From Deltaproteobacteria bacterium ADurb.Bin207 (lineage in GTDB: Bacteria > Myxococcota_A > Polyangia > Polyangiales > Polyangiaceae): a DNA stretch of 41,706 nt. The notes under the pieces were generated by a model. The model was given only the letters and a program-made list of their open reading frames with translations. It did no database searches and was not told where the DNA came from. This document shows, one piece after another, positions 16,533-24,340 of this stretch; position 1 is the first letter of the stretch, and each line of letters starts with the position of its first letter. The stretch covers positions 1 to 41,706 of the forward strand of contig MWCO01000055.1 of assembly GCA_002070115.1 (NCBI GenBank), in the 5' to 3' direction. Made by a program: the position numbers and the translations under genes.

Positions 16533-17515
16533 GAGGCATGCACTATAGAAAAATCGTTGCGATGGGCATCGTCCTCGGCGCCATGGCGTCACCGGGTTTC
16601 GTAAGTGCACAATCCGTGGGAACGCCAGCCGCACAGCAGGAAGCCATGCAGCGCTTCCAGCGCGCCGTGGACCTATACGAAGAGCAAGACTACGCCGCCG
16701 CACTCACGGAATTCAGGAAAGCTTACGAATTGGCGCCTTCCTACAAACTGCTCTACCAGATTGGACAGGTATCCTACAAACTGAAGGATTATGCGGGCGC
16801 TCTTCAGGCTTTTGAAAAATATTTATCTGAAGGAAAAGATGAAATTACGCCGGAGCGGCGAGCTGAGGTGCAAGAGGAAATCAACTTGCTCAAAAACCAA
16901 ACCGGGCATCTCGAAATCAACTCCAACGTATTTGGGGCGGCGGTTACCATTGATGACAATCCCGTGGGCACCATCCCTCTCGACGGGCCCATCCTTGTCA
17001 GCGTGGGAAGTCGAAAAATTACCGTGAGCGCGGAAGGTCGACAGTCCGTGACCCAAGCGATTACGGTGGCTGGGCAGGAGCTTCGGAAACTCAATTTCGA
17101 TTTGCCTGAACTCGTCGGTGAGACCCGGACGGTCTATCAGAAAGAAAGTCCTTCAAAAATGACCACTTGGTCTTGGGTTGGCGTCGGAGTGGCGGGCGCG
17201 CTGGGCATTGGCGCCACCATCACCGGGATCATGGCCATGAACGCGGACGAGGATTTGTCGAACATGACCTTTGTGGGGGGAACGCCAGATTCGAAAATCA
17301 AAGATCAGCAAAGCAAAGTCGATAATCTTGCGCTAACGACGGATATTCTCGCGGGGGCGGCTATCGTTACCCTTGGCACCACGTTGGTTTGGACTTTCGC
17401 CCGGCCCGATGCGCCACCTGAATTCGATAGCGAGCCACCTCCCGCGGAAGCAAAACGTCCTTTCATCCAACCCATGATCGGCCTCGGTTCGATCGGAGTC
17501 ACAGGAGAGTTTTGA
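16529..17515 (+). CDS. Exported TPR and PEGA domain membrane protein
   Basis: A 328-residue protein with a signal peptide ending VSA-QS (about residue 28). TPR-like helices follow (about 35-120, with YEEQDYAAALTEFRKAYELAP), then a PEGA domain (about 125-190, HLEINSNVFGAAVTIDDNPV). Two membrane helices lie at about 214-237 and 270-290, before a Pro/Glu tail. TPR and PEGA modules are binding domains, so an envelope scaffold or adaptor is likely. ATG 16529 overlaps the kinase stop as ATGA; ATGs at 16520 and 16538 are in the same frame and cannot be excluded. The shared PEGA domain and overlapping genes suggest that it partners the kinase. The BMP lipoprotein gene starts 1 bp after its stop. Confidence 0.92.
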   Translation: MRGMHYRKIVAMGIVLGAMASPGFVSAQSVGTPAAQQEAMQRFQRAVDLYEEQDYAAALTEFRKAYELAPSYKLLYQIGQVSYKLKDYAGALQAFEKYLSEGKDEITPERRAEVQEEINLLKNQTGHLEINSNVFGAAVTIDDNPVGTIPLDGPILVSVGSRKITVSAEGRQSVTQAITVAGQELRKLNFDLPELVGETRTVYQKESPSKMTTWSWVGVGVAGALGIGATITGIMAMNADEDLSNMTFVGGTPDSKIKDQQSKVDNLALTTDILAGAAIVTLGTTLVWTFARPDAPPEFDSEPPPAEAKRPFIQPMIGLGSIGVTGEF

Positions 17516-17516
17516 A

Positions 17517-19091
17517 ATGCGTCGTACGAACTTGCTGCGCACCCTCGCTACGACCTTTCTCAGCGTCGGCTTCGCCGTTGCCGCAGCTTCGAGCTGCTCG
17601 CTGATCACCAGCAGCGATATTGCCCCTGGCGGTATCGGACAGCCTTGCAAAGACGATTCCGATTGTCAGGGCGCGAGTTGTGACAACGGGCTTTGCACGG
17701 CGGCTTGCAGTACCACCGCCCAATGCCCGGAACCATCCCAGTGCTTGAACAATACATGCCAGCTCCCCTTGCGTGTCGCGGGCATTTGGATCGGCTTGGC
17801 CACTGCCGCGGAAGGATGGACCCTCACCCATCAGGAAGGTATCGAATTCGCCAAAGAAAAACTGGGATATATCGATTACGTCTATGAGGAAGGTGTCCTT
17901 GGGGAGCCGGCCGAAAAGGCCATCGATAAGTATGTCGCTGATGGCTATCAGGTCATCATCGCCAACTCCTGGGATCACCTTGCCACCGTTCGGAAAAAGG
18001 CTGCCCAATATCCCAATACCACCTTTTTACATTGTTCAGGAATTCCAGTCGAGCCTAATGTCTCCAGCTTTTTCGCACACATGGAACACGCCTGGTACGT
18101 CGCTGGCCGCATCGCCGCGCGAAAAAGCAAAACAGGCCACCTTGGCTTCATTGGTTCTTTCGTCACCGCCGAAGTCGTCCGCCACCTCAATGCCTTTGCC
18201 CTCGGCGCAAAAAAAGAAAACCCGAATGCCAAAGTCGAGGTTCGCTGGCTCGGATTCTGGTACGACGTCGACTTCGACAAAGCCCTGTGGGAATACACGC
18301 CCAAACACATGGGCGACAAAGCCGTCAAGAAAAACATGACCGGTGAGGAATATCTCACCGCCAAATTGATCGACTCCGGCGCCGATGTGATTACCCATAA
18401 TCTGGATAATCAGCTTCCTTCTAGATATGTGGGAATTCATACAACGGCCAAAACAATGAAAAATCCAAAAAATCCCGATCAGGATTGGGTGGTCTGGACC
18501 ATCGCCAACGACAACATCCACGGCTGGCGAGACCAGAGCGGGCAGCCCTTCGCCAACGCCATTGGTGCCACCTACTGGAATTGGGGATACCCCTATATCG
18601 AGATATTCGAGGACATCCACCGGGGCCGGCTCACCTCCAAGGCCTATATGTACCCACTAACGACCGATACGGAAACCTCGGTCGTGGGATTCAACCTGTC
18701 GTCTGCCGAGACCGATGTCACCACGCTCAGCCTCAAGGTGCTTCTCGACGAAGCCTCCAAGATGAGGGATGTGTATGAGGGGCCTGTGAAACAAACCGGT
18801 CAGCGCCCAGGCGGTGATATTCCTCCCGGTACGGTGATCGATGAAAACGAGTGGCGCAATATGTGCTGGTTCGTGGATAATGTGGTTGAGCGCGCCAATC
18901 CGAATGATTTCGATTCCGAACTCGTTTCCGCCAAAGTTCCCACGGCAACGGTCAAAGGCAATCTAGGCTCCCAGAAAGAGCCCACGGATGGTTCCCCTCG
19001 CGAGCCGACGACAGCTCCCGAAATTCTTCTCGACCTCGGTTCCAATGGTGCCATCTGGGATTGCGTCACCAATAGCGCTCCGGGTGGCTGA
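17517..19091 (+). CDS. BMP-family (Med/PnrA-like) substrate-binding lipoprotein
   Basis: A 524-residue protein. A signal sequence ends at Cys27 (AVAAASSC). A Cys-rich module (about 44-81, CKDDSDC then CDNGLC and CNTC-like spacing) comes next, and then a periplasmic-binding fold starting LRVAGIWIGLATAAEGWTLT. The segments HQEGIEFAKEKLG, VIIANSWDHLATVRK, TFLHCSGIP and VARIAARKSKTGHLGFIGSF-like text mark the BMP family, which binds purine nucleosides (PnrA) or related ligands for ABC importers. No permease or ATPase gene is nearby, so a sensory role is more likely than transport. AGGAGAG precedes the ATG. It is tightly linked to the TPR-PEGA and kinase genes. The ligand is unknown. Confidence 0.9.
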   Translation: MRRTNLLRTLATTFLSVGFAVAAASSCSLITSSDIAPGGIGQPCKDDSDCQGASCDNGLCTAACSTTAQCPEPSQCLNNTCQLPLRVAGIWIGLATAAEGWTLTHQEGIEFAKEKLGYIDYVYEEGVLGEPAEKAIDKYVADGYQVIIANSWDHLATVRKKAAQYPNTTFLHCSGIPVEPNVSSFFAHMEHAWYVAGRIAARKSKTGHLGFIGSFVTAEVVRHLNAFALGAKKENPNAKVEVRWLGFWYDVDFDKALWEYTPKHMGDKAVKKNMTGEEYLTAKLIDSGADVITHNLDNQLPSRYVGIHTTAKTMKNPKNPDQDWVVWTIANDNIHGWRDQSGQPFANAIGATYWNWGYPYIEIFEDIHRGRLTSKAYMYPLTTDTETSVVGFNLSSAETDVTTLSLKVLLDEASKMRDVYEGPVKQTGQRPGGDIPPGTVIDENEWRNMCWFVDNVVERANPNDFDSELVSAKVPTATVKGNLGSQKEPTDGSPREPTTAPEILLDLGSNGAIWDCVTNSAPGG

Positions 19092-19113
19092 GTCCGCCCA
19101 TTCTTTGAACCGT

Positions 19114-19130
19114 ATGCCTCCTCGAGGCAT
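19114..19130 (+). promoter_or_regulatory. Hairpin containing the ribosome-binding site of the TonB-like gene
   Basis: ATGCCTC, a 3-nt loop CTC, and GAGGCAT form a perfect 7-bp hairpin. The 3' arm contains GAGG, the likely ribosome-binding site 6-7 nt before ATG 19134. In RNA the site would be base-paired, which could reduce initiation. It lies 22 bp past the stop of the BMP gene. No T-tract follows, so it is not a typical terminator. Confidence 0.45.
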
Positions 19131-19133
19131 CCC

Positions 19134-20102
19134 ATGTTCGCCTTGTCCAACCCCTTTGCGCGCGCGCTGGCCACGGCCATTGTGCTTCATATCGCGGTTT
19201 TCGCCGCACTGGCGCATTGGGCTAGCCGTCGTCCCACGCCCCCGGCCATTATTTCGGTCCGTTCTCCCACTTGGATCACGACGCTAGACCCTTGGGTTGA
19301 AGTTGATGGTTCGCCAACTTCTTCGCTGCCCTCGACTTCCGAGACACGGTACTCTCCATCCAATCCCAATAACCCATTGGATTCGTCGACGCCTCGGGCG
19401 ATGGTACGACCTCATCGTAGTGCGCACGCTGGGCCAGCCGAGAGCAAAGACGATGGGGGCGGCGAAATGGGACTAGGGCGGGAAGACTACGGTCATGGTT
19501 CGATACCTAACGAGCCTAATGGGCTCGAACCATCGGATGGAGTCGGGAGGGGAGGGGAGCGTCGAAAGCCCATCGAACTTGGTCTTCGGCGCGATCTTAC
19601 CCATTTGTGGACGCAACCGGAGCATGGGCCACCGAAGGCTTCCGGCTCCGGATCTACGACCGGAGGCTTGCAAGAAGCGCTCGATGCACACGACCAAAAA
19701 ATCGGTCTCGGTTTTGGAGGACCCATTTTAAGCGCTTTTCATGCGGTGGCCTCGTCGGAGATCGCACCGCGCTCGGGAGCAGCGACCTTCGAAGCCATCA
19801 TCGATGCGTCCGGACGTGTGGCTGAGGTTCTCGTTTTATCTGGAGATAACGACTTACGCGCATGGACTGCCCTGGCCCGAGCCGTTCATGCGTCGTTGCG
19901 CTCCCGTGTCCTGCGCGCTCCGCGAAAGAAAGGCGTCGCGGTCGTGGTCGACGTTCGGATCGAGCATCGGCTACCAAGTGGCGCGTTGCCCGATAAGAGG
20001 ATGGACGTCAACTCAGGTGCGGTGGCTTTTGATCTAGCCGATGTGGGGGCTCGTGCCGTGCGTCAGGTTTCCGTTCGTATTCTGTCGGAATATCGACTCT
20101 GA
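19134..20102 (+). CDS. TonB/TolA-like envelope protein
   Basis: A 322-residue protein with an N-terminal membrane anchor (ARALATAIVLHIAVFAALAHW, residues about 9-29). A long Pro/Ser/Gly-rich region of low complexity follows (about 40-195). The C-terminal domain of about 110 residues contains GAATFEAIIDASGRVAEVLV and a basic segment, in the style of TonB or AgmX/GltJ C-terminal domains (G-x-V-x-x-a-x-x-x-x-sG). Such proteins span the periplasm and couple inner-membrane motors to outer-membrane partners. No exbB or exbD gene is adjacent, so energy coupling is unproven. GAGG before the ATG lies in a hairpin. It follows the BMP gene by 42 bp on the same strand. Confidence 0.75.
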   Translation: MFALSNPFARALATAIVLHIAVFAALAHWASRRPTPPAIISVRSPTWITTLDPWVEVDGSPTSSLPSTSETRYSPSNPNNPLDSSTPRAMVRPHRSAHAGPAESKDDGGGEMGLGREDYGHGSIPNEPNGLEPSDGVGRGGERRKPIELGLRRDLTHLWTQPEHGPPKASGSGSTTGGLQEALDAHDQKIGLGFGGPILSAFHAVASSEIAPRSGAATFEAIIDASGRVAEVLVLSGDNDLRAWTALARAVHASLRSRVLRAPRKKGVAVVVDVRIEHRLPSGALPDKRMDVNSGAVAFDLADVGARAVRQVSVRILSEYRL

Positions 20103-20105
20103 TGG

Positions 20106-20136
20106 TTGTAAAAACGCCTCATCGGCTTGCTATACA
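20106..20136 (+). promoter_or_regulatory. Weak candidate promoter for the Gly-rich lipoprotein gene
   Basis: TTGTAA (20106-20111) and TATACA (20131-20136) are separated by 19 nt, longer than ideal. They lie just after the TonB-like stop and about 25 bp before the lipoprotein ATG, which has no visible ribosome-binding site. Confidence 0.25.
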
Positions 20137-20161
20137 ACGAGGTTTCGATAATCATTCATGA

Positions 20162-21436
20162 ATGCGCTCTTGCATTTTGCATGCGGTTTGCGGGCTGGGT
20201 ATCTGTCTGGGTTTTCTAGGCTGCACGCTGGATCGTGAAGGGACAGGGGGAGAGCCTGACGCTGGGATGGGGGCTGGACAAAGCACGGGTGGCGCTTCCA
20301 CCATGGATGCTTCCGCGGGAGGGACGGGCGGCTTCGATGGAAGTGCCGGAACGCAACAAGGCGGGCAGGGTGGAGCTGCGGGAATCGCCACCGGTGGTAC
20401 GGGAGGGATACAAGCAGGCGGTTCAGCGGGAGAACCGGGTGGATCCGGGGGAGGCCTAAGTGACGAGGTCTGCGATGATGGTATCGACAACGATGGAAAT
20501 GGGCTTGTGGATTGTGAGGATGGGGCATGCAAGGCGGTCGGATACCGCTGCGTGCCCGCCGTGCCGGAAGAATGGGAAGGGTATTTTTGGATTCATGTGA
20601 GACCATACCAAGGTGAAGACGAAGAGACTAGCTGCCCGGGAGGTGAGAAAGCAAACCGGTATTATTCAAGAAATGCTGAAAAGGCGATTTGTGATCCTTG
20701 CGCATGCAGCCCGCTCGAGGGCACGTTATGTGACGCTCCGGGCATCGCTTGTGATTATAAAAGCAAGGATTGCGCGAATGCCGTTCCTCAACCGGATTTA
20801 GAAAACTTCGATTGTCACAATCTATCTGGGAGTTCCATCTCCTGCCAATTGACAGGAAACAATCCGATAGCCAAGCTGGGATCGTGTGCGCCGATTGACG
20901 AAGTCCCTGATTTTCCTAATAAATTCCCATTTCAGGATGCTGTCGATCTTTGCGCGGCCCCACCCAACGCAAACACCCACGGCTGCGATTCGCAGATCTG
21001 TATGCCGCCGGGAGAGGGAGGTTTTGCCGGAGCGATATGTATCATGCAGGAAAGTGAACAGTCGGAGTGTCCTCCGCAATGGGATGCCGAGAATCCTTTG
21101 CGTTTGCACCTGCTGGAAAACGCCATCGACACCCGTTCTTGCAGCCCCTGTTCGTGTACCGTTGATGGTGATTCCATCGATTGCGAGGGGGGAAGCTATA
21201 AGGTGTACGATGATGATGGCTGCAAAAGTTGCAACGGTATTTTTTGCGATGACGAGATGATCGTGTCGACGACAGAGTGCATTAATCTTTCGAAATTGGC
21301 GGATTGGGATACAATTTCGATTCGGGCCAACGCTCGACCAACCCCCAAAAACGGTAAATGCCGCGTCAGCGGTGGAGTGGCGCAGGGAAGCGTGCAAACC
21401 ATGAAAGGCGTCACCCTCTGCTGCGTTTCTCCTTGA
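20162..21436 (+). CDS. Gly-rich, Cys-rich lipoprotein
   Basis: A 424-residue lipoprotein with signal MRSCILHAVCGLGICLGFLGC and probable lipidated Cys21. A low-complexity Gly/Ala/Ser/Thr linker (about 25-98, repeats like GGTGG) leads to a VCDDGIDNDGNGLVDCEDGAC module, an Asp-rich putative calcium-binding repeat common in myxobacterial surface proteins. The remaining 300 residues contain many Cys (CDPCACSPLEGTLC, CSPCSCTVDG, CKSCNGIFC), suggesting a disulfide-rich extracellular domain. No enzyme motif is seen. The ATG lacks an evident ribosome-binding site. It is the last gene of the plus-strand run and converges on mutS. The function is unknown; surface exposure is likely. Confidence 0.85.
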   Translation: MRSCILHAVCGLGICLGFLGCTLDREGTGGEPDAGMGAGQSTGGASTMDASAGGTGGFDGSAGTQQGGQGGAAGIATGGTGGIQAGGSAGEPGGSGGGLSDEVCDDGIDNDGNGLVDCEDGACKAVGYRCVPAVPEEWEGYFWIHVRPYQGEDEETSCPGGEKANRYYSRNAEKAICDPCACSPLEGTLCDAPGIACDYKSKDCANAVPQPDLENFDCHNLSGSSISCQLTGNNPIAKLGSCAPIDEVPDFPNKFPFQDAVDLCAAPPNANTHGCDSQICMPPGEGGFAGAICIMQESEQSECPPQWDAENPLRLHLLENAIDTRSCSPCSCTVDGDSIDCEGGSYKVYDDDGCKSCNGIFCDDEMIVSTTECINLSKLADWDTISIRANARPTPKNGKCRVSGGVAQGSVQTMKGVTLCCVSP

Positions 21437-21561
21437 TAGTGCCGTCTCCGCCAAGAAACAAACCTCGAATCGTCGGTTTCAAGGCTACCGAACCCTACTT
21501 CATGCCAGGGCTGTCGCTTCCTATGTCATGGGCGTCGGCCATCGTTGGACAATAAGTCAAA

Positions 21562-21647
21562 CCAGAAATAGATGGCCATCTATAAGTAGGTTGCCCAAAG
21601 AACTCGCCCAAGGGCGGCAATTCATTGAAATTACTGGCTATTTCTGG
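21562..21647. repeat. Inverted repeats between convergent lipoprotein and mutS genes
   Basis: CCAGAAATAG (21562-21571) recurs as its inverted copy CTATTTCTGG (21638-21647), 66 bp apart. The first arm overlaps a perfect 16-bp palindrome, ATAGATGG-CCATCTAT (21568-21583). A smaller CGCCC/GGGCG pair flanked by TTGCC/GGCAA lies between. The block could act as a bidirectional terminator or be a small mobile-repeat remnant. The 254-bp gap around it holds no supported gene. Confidence 0.5.
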
Positions 21648-21690
21648 CCGTAGGATACTCGAATCGCGTCGATGGCGCATTGCTTTCCCC

Positions 21691-24327
21691 TCATCCAATC
21701 ATTTCTTTGAGCTTGATGACCAATTGGAGAGCGTCGAGCGGGGAGAGCCGATTCGGATCGACTTGCTTCAAGGTTTCGACAGCAGGGTTGGAGGGTTCGG
21801 GCTGTGGCGGTTGGGGAGAAAAGAGGTCGAGTTGCACGGAACCGGAAGCGCTGCGGCCCCGTAAAGTGGCGTAGCGTCCGCCGGGCAGGGCGCCCCCGGA
21901 CTCGAGGGACGATAAAATGGCTTTGGCCCGAGCCAACACGGATTCACCCACGCCTGCCAGGCGTGCGACGGCGATGCCGTAGCTTCGGCTGGCCGCTCCG
22001 GGAACGAGTTTGTACAAGAAAAAAACGTCGTCGCCTCGTTCCCTGGCGGAGACGGATACATTGACGGCATGGGGCGACGTTTCCGCCAGTTCGGTCAATT
22101 CATGGTAGTGGGTTGCGAACATGGCGCGACATCGGATGACATCGTGCAGATGTTCCGCAACGGCCCAAGCAATGGCCAAGCCATCGTAGGTACTCGTGCC
22201 ACGCCCGATTTCATCCAGGATGACCAACGACCGACAAGTAGCCTGCCGAAGGATGGAAGCGGTTTCACGCATCTCGACCATGAAGGTGCTTTCGCCGCGA
22301 GAGACATTATCGTTGGCGCCGACACGGGACAGAATGCGGTCGACCATTCCGATTCGAGCTTGGCTTGCGGGGACGAACGATCCTGTTTGCGCAAGCAGGA
22401 CGATGAGCGCCACTTGCCGCATCAACGTGGATTTTCCGGCCATATTGGGTCCGGTAATCAGCCACAAACGTTGTTTGTCTCCTTGCAAGCAAACGTCATT
22501 GGGAACGAAACGCCCCGCGGCAGCCAGGCGTTCCACCACGGGATGCCTACCATCGCGAATATCGATCGTATCGCTTTCTTCCACGATCGGACGACAATAG
22601 TCAAAGCGATGAGCTATCTCCGCAAACGAGGCAAATGCATCCCATGTAGCGATCTGATGCCCCACCGCTCGCAAAGCCGATGCGCGCTCGGCAATATGCT
22701 GCACCAATTCGGAAAACAACAATGACTCCCGTTGGGAATGACGTTCTTCCGCGTGCAGGAGCCGATCTGCCAAGTCATCCAACGCGTCGTTCGTATACCG
22801 TTCTCCCGTCGCGACGGTTTGTTTGCGACGCCAACCATGGGGAACTTTGGATGCGTGGGTTTTCGATACCTCGATATACCATCCGAATACGCGGGTGTAG
22901 CGCACCTTCAAGGTGGGAATGGCCGTGGAGGCACGAAGATCCGCTTCCAAGGCGATGATCATATCCGCGCCTTCTCGCTGCAGTTTTCCCGTTTCATCCA
23001 GCTCCTCATCGAACCCTTCACGAAAAATATCCCCATCCCGAACGGTGGGGGGAGGACGTTCGACGAGAGCCGAGAGCAGCAGATCCCGCAGCTCGAGGAG
23101 CGTGGGATCCATGCCATCTTTCAGAAGGTTTTCGTGGACGGATGGATCCGTCATCTGCGACACGATATGGAACGCTTGCGGTACGGCAATGAGCGAATCG
23201 CGCAATACGCCAAGGTCTCGTGGTGTGATTTCGCGAAGGGTAGCTCGAACCGCAAGCCGCTCGATATCTCCTATGTTCTTGAAAATAGTGCGTAATTCTG
23301 TTCTTGCCACGGGGTCTTGCACGAACGCTTCCACGGCATCTTGTCGACGACGTAGGGCGCGCATATCGAGCAGCGGAGACAGAATCCATTTGCGAAGGAG
23401 TCGAGCCCCCGGCGCGGTGACCGTCTCATCCACCACCGATAGAAGTGTGGCTCGTTTCGATCCATCGATCGAGCGAACCAGTTCGAGGTGGGTTTGTGCA
23501 ACTTCGTCGATTTGCACGACGCCTGATGAATCGAAGGCCACGATACGTTGAACCGGAAGCGATTGACCTGGATTGCATCCCAAGGCCATGCGCAACGCTC
23601 GGGCGCAAGCGCGCAACGCTGCGCAAGACAGGCTGTCCGATGCTTCCGCCGCTGCCTCGCCCGCAAGAGCTTGCTCGAGGATCGAGGGCACATTGTTTTG
23701 TTCGAGCGGGGGATCTTCGCGGAAAGATGTGGTGGGAAGAATCTGTGTCAATGCCGTTCGAAGGTCATCATGACCTTGTTCGAGAAGGACTTCCCGTGGT
23801 TCGACTCGAGCCAACTCGGCCATGATCGCGGCGGTGTCTTCGAGCGTGGTCGCGAGCATCTCGCCGGTGGAGACATCGAGCAAAGCGAGACCGAAACGCG
23901 AGTCCGAAGCATCCAACGCGCATAAATAGTTGTTGGAGCGCGCCTCGAGTTGGTCTTCGTGGGTGACCAGTCCAGGGGTGATGACGCGAACGACCTCGCG
24001 GGGCACGATGCCCTTGGTCTTGCTCGGATCGGCCATTTGTTCGCAGATCGCGACCTTGAATCCTGTAGAAACCAGTCTAGCAATGTATCCGTGGGCGGCA
24101 TGGTGCGGCACGCCAGCCATTGGTACTTCATCGGGCGCGCCCTTGTTGCGGCTCGTCAGCGTAAGGTCCAACTCTCGCGCCGCCACCACTGCATCGTCGT
24201 AAAACATCTCATAAAAATCACCCATCCGAAAAAAAAGGATGCAGTCCGGATGAGCTTGTTTGGCAGCGTGATACTGCCGCATCACGGGCGTGAGCTTTTC
24301 GGTATCCTTCCCTTTGTCGCCCGACAT
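21691..24327 (-). CDS. mutS: DNA mismatch repair protein MutS
   Basis: An 878-residue MutS, the normal length. It recognises mispaired bases and starts methyl- or nick-directed repair with MutL. The mismatch-binding motif is FYE at 38-40 (GDFYEMF). Connector and lever domains follow, then the ABC-type ATPase with Walker A GPNMAGKST (about 625-633), signature region NVSRGESTFMVEM and Walker B LVILDEIGRGTSTYDG. A C-terminal helix-turn-helix dimer region ends the protein. AGAGGT lies about 8 nt before the ATG. It starts 13 bp after the stop of a beta-propeller lipoprotein gene, so cotranscription is likely. No mutL is in the window. Confidence 0.98.
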   Translation of the reverse strand: MSGDKGKDTEKLTPVMRQYHAAKQAHPDCILFFRMGDFYEMFYDDAVVAARELDLTLTSRNKGAPDEVPMAGVPHHAAHGYIARLVSTGFKVAICEQMADPSKTKGIVPREVVRVITPGLVTHEDQLEARSNNYLCALDASDSRFGLALLDVSTGEMLATTLEDTAAIMAELARVEPREVLLEQGHDDLRTALTQILPTTSFREDPPLEQNNVPSILEQALAGEAAAEASDSLSCAALRACARALRMALGCNPGQSLPVQRIVAFDSSGVVQIDEVAQTHLELVRSIDGSKRATLLSVVDETVTAPGARLLRKWILSPLLDMRALRRRQDAVEAFVQDPVARTELRTIFKNIGDIERLAVRATLREITPRDLGVLRDSLIAVPQAFHIVSQMTDPSVHENLLKDGMDPTLLELRDLLLSALVERPPPTVRDGDIFREGFDEELDETGKLQREGADMIIALEADLRASTAIPTLKVRYTRVFGWYIEVSKTHASKVPHGWRRKQTVATGERYTNDALDDLADRLLHAEERHSQRESLLFSELVQHIAERASALRAVGHQIATWDAFASFAEIAHRFDYCRPIVEESDTIDIRDGRHPVVERLAAAGRFVPNDVCLQGDKQRLWLITGPNMAGKSTLMRQVALIVLLAQTGSFVPASQARIGMVDRILSRVGANDNVSRGESTFMVEMRETASILRQATCRSLVILDEIGRGTSTYDGLAIAWAVAEHLHDVIRCRAMFATHYHELTELAETSPHAVNVSVSARERGDDVFFLYKLVPGAASRSYGIAVARLAGVGESVLARAKAILSSLESGGALPGGRYATLRGRSASGSVQLDLFSPQPPQPEPSNPAVETLKQVDPNRLSPLDALQLVIKLKEMIG

Positions 24328-24340
24328 CCGCGCGGACCTC

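Noticed and set aside
20260..20460. Possible tandem DNA repeat in the Gly-rich linker
   Set aside because: The units are irregular and reflect Gly/Ser/Thr codon repeats in a protein linker, not a separate repeat element.
21495..21698. Minus-strand 67-codon frame between lipoprotein and mutS genes
   Set aside because: Parts look protein-like, but it overlaps the end of mutS and the palindromic repeats and has no ribosome-binding site; left as repeat sequence.
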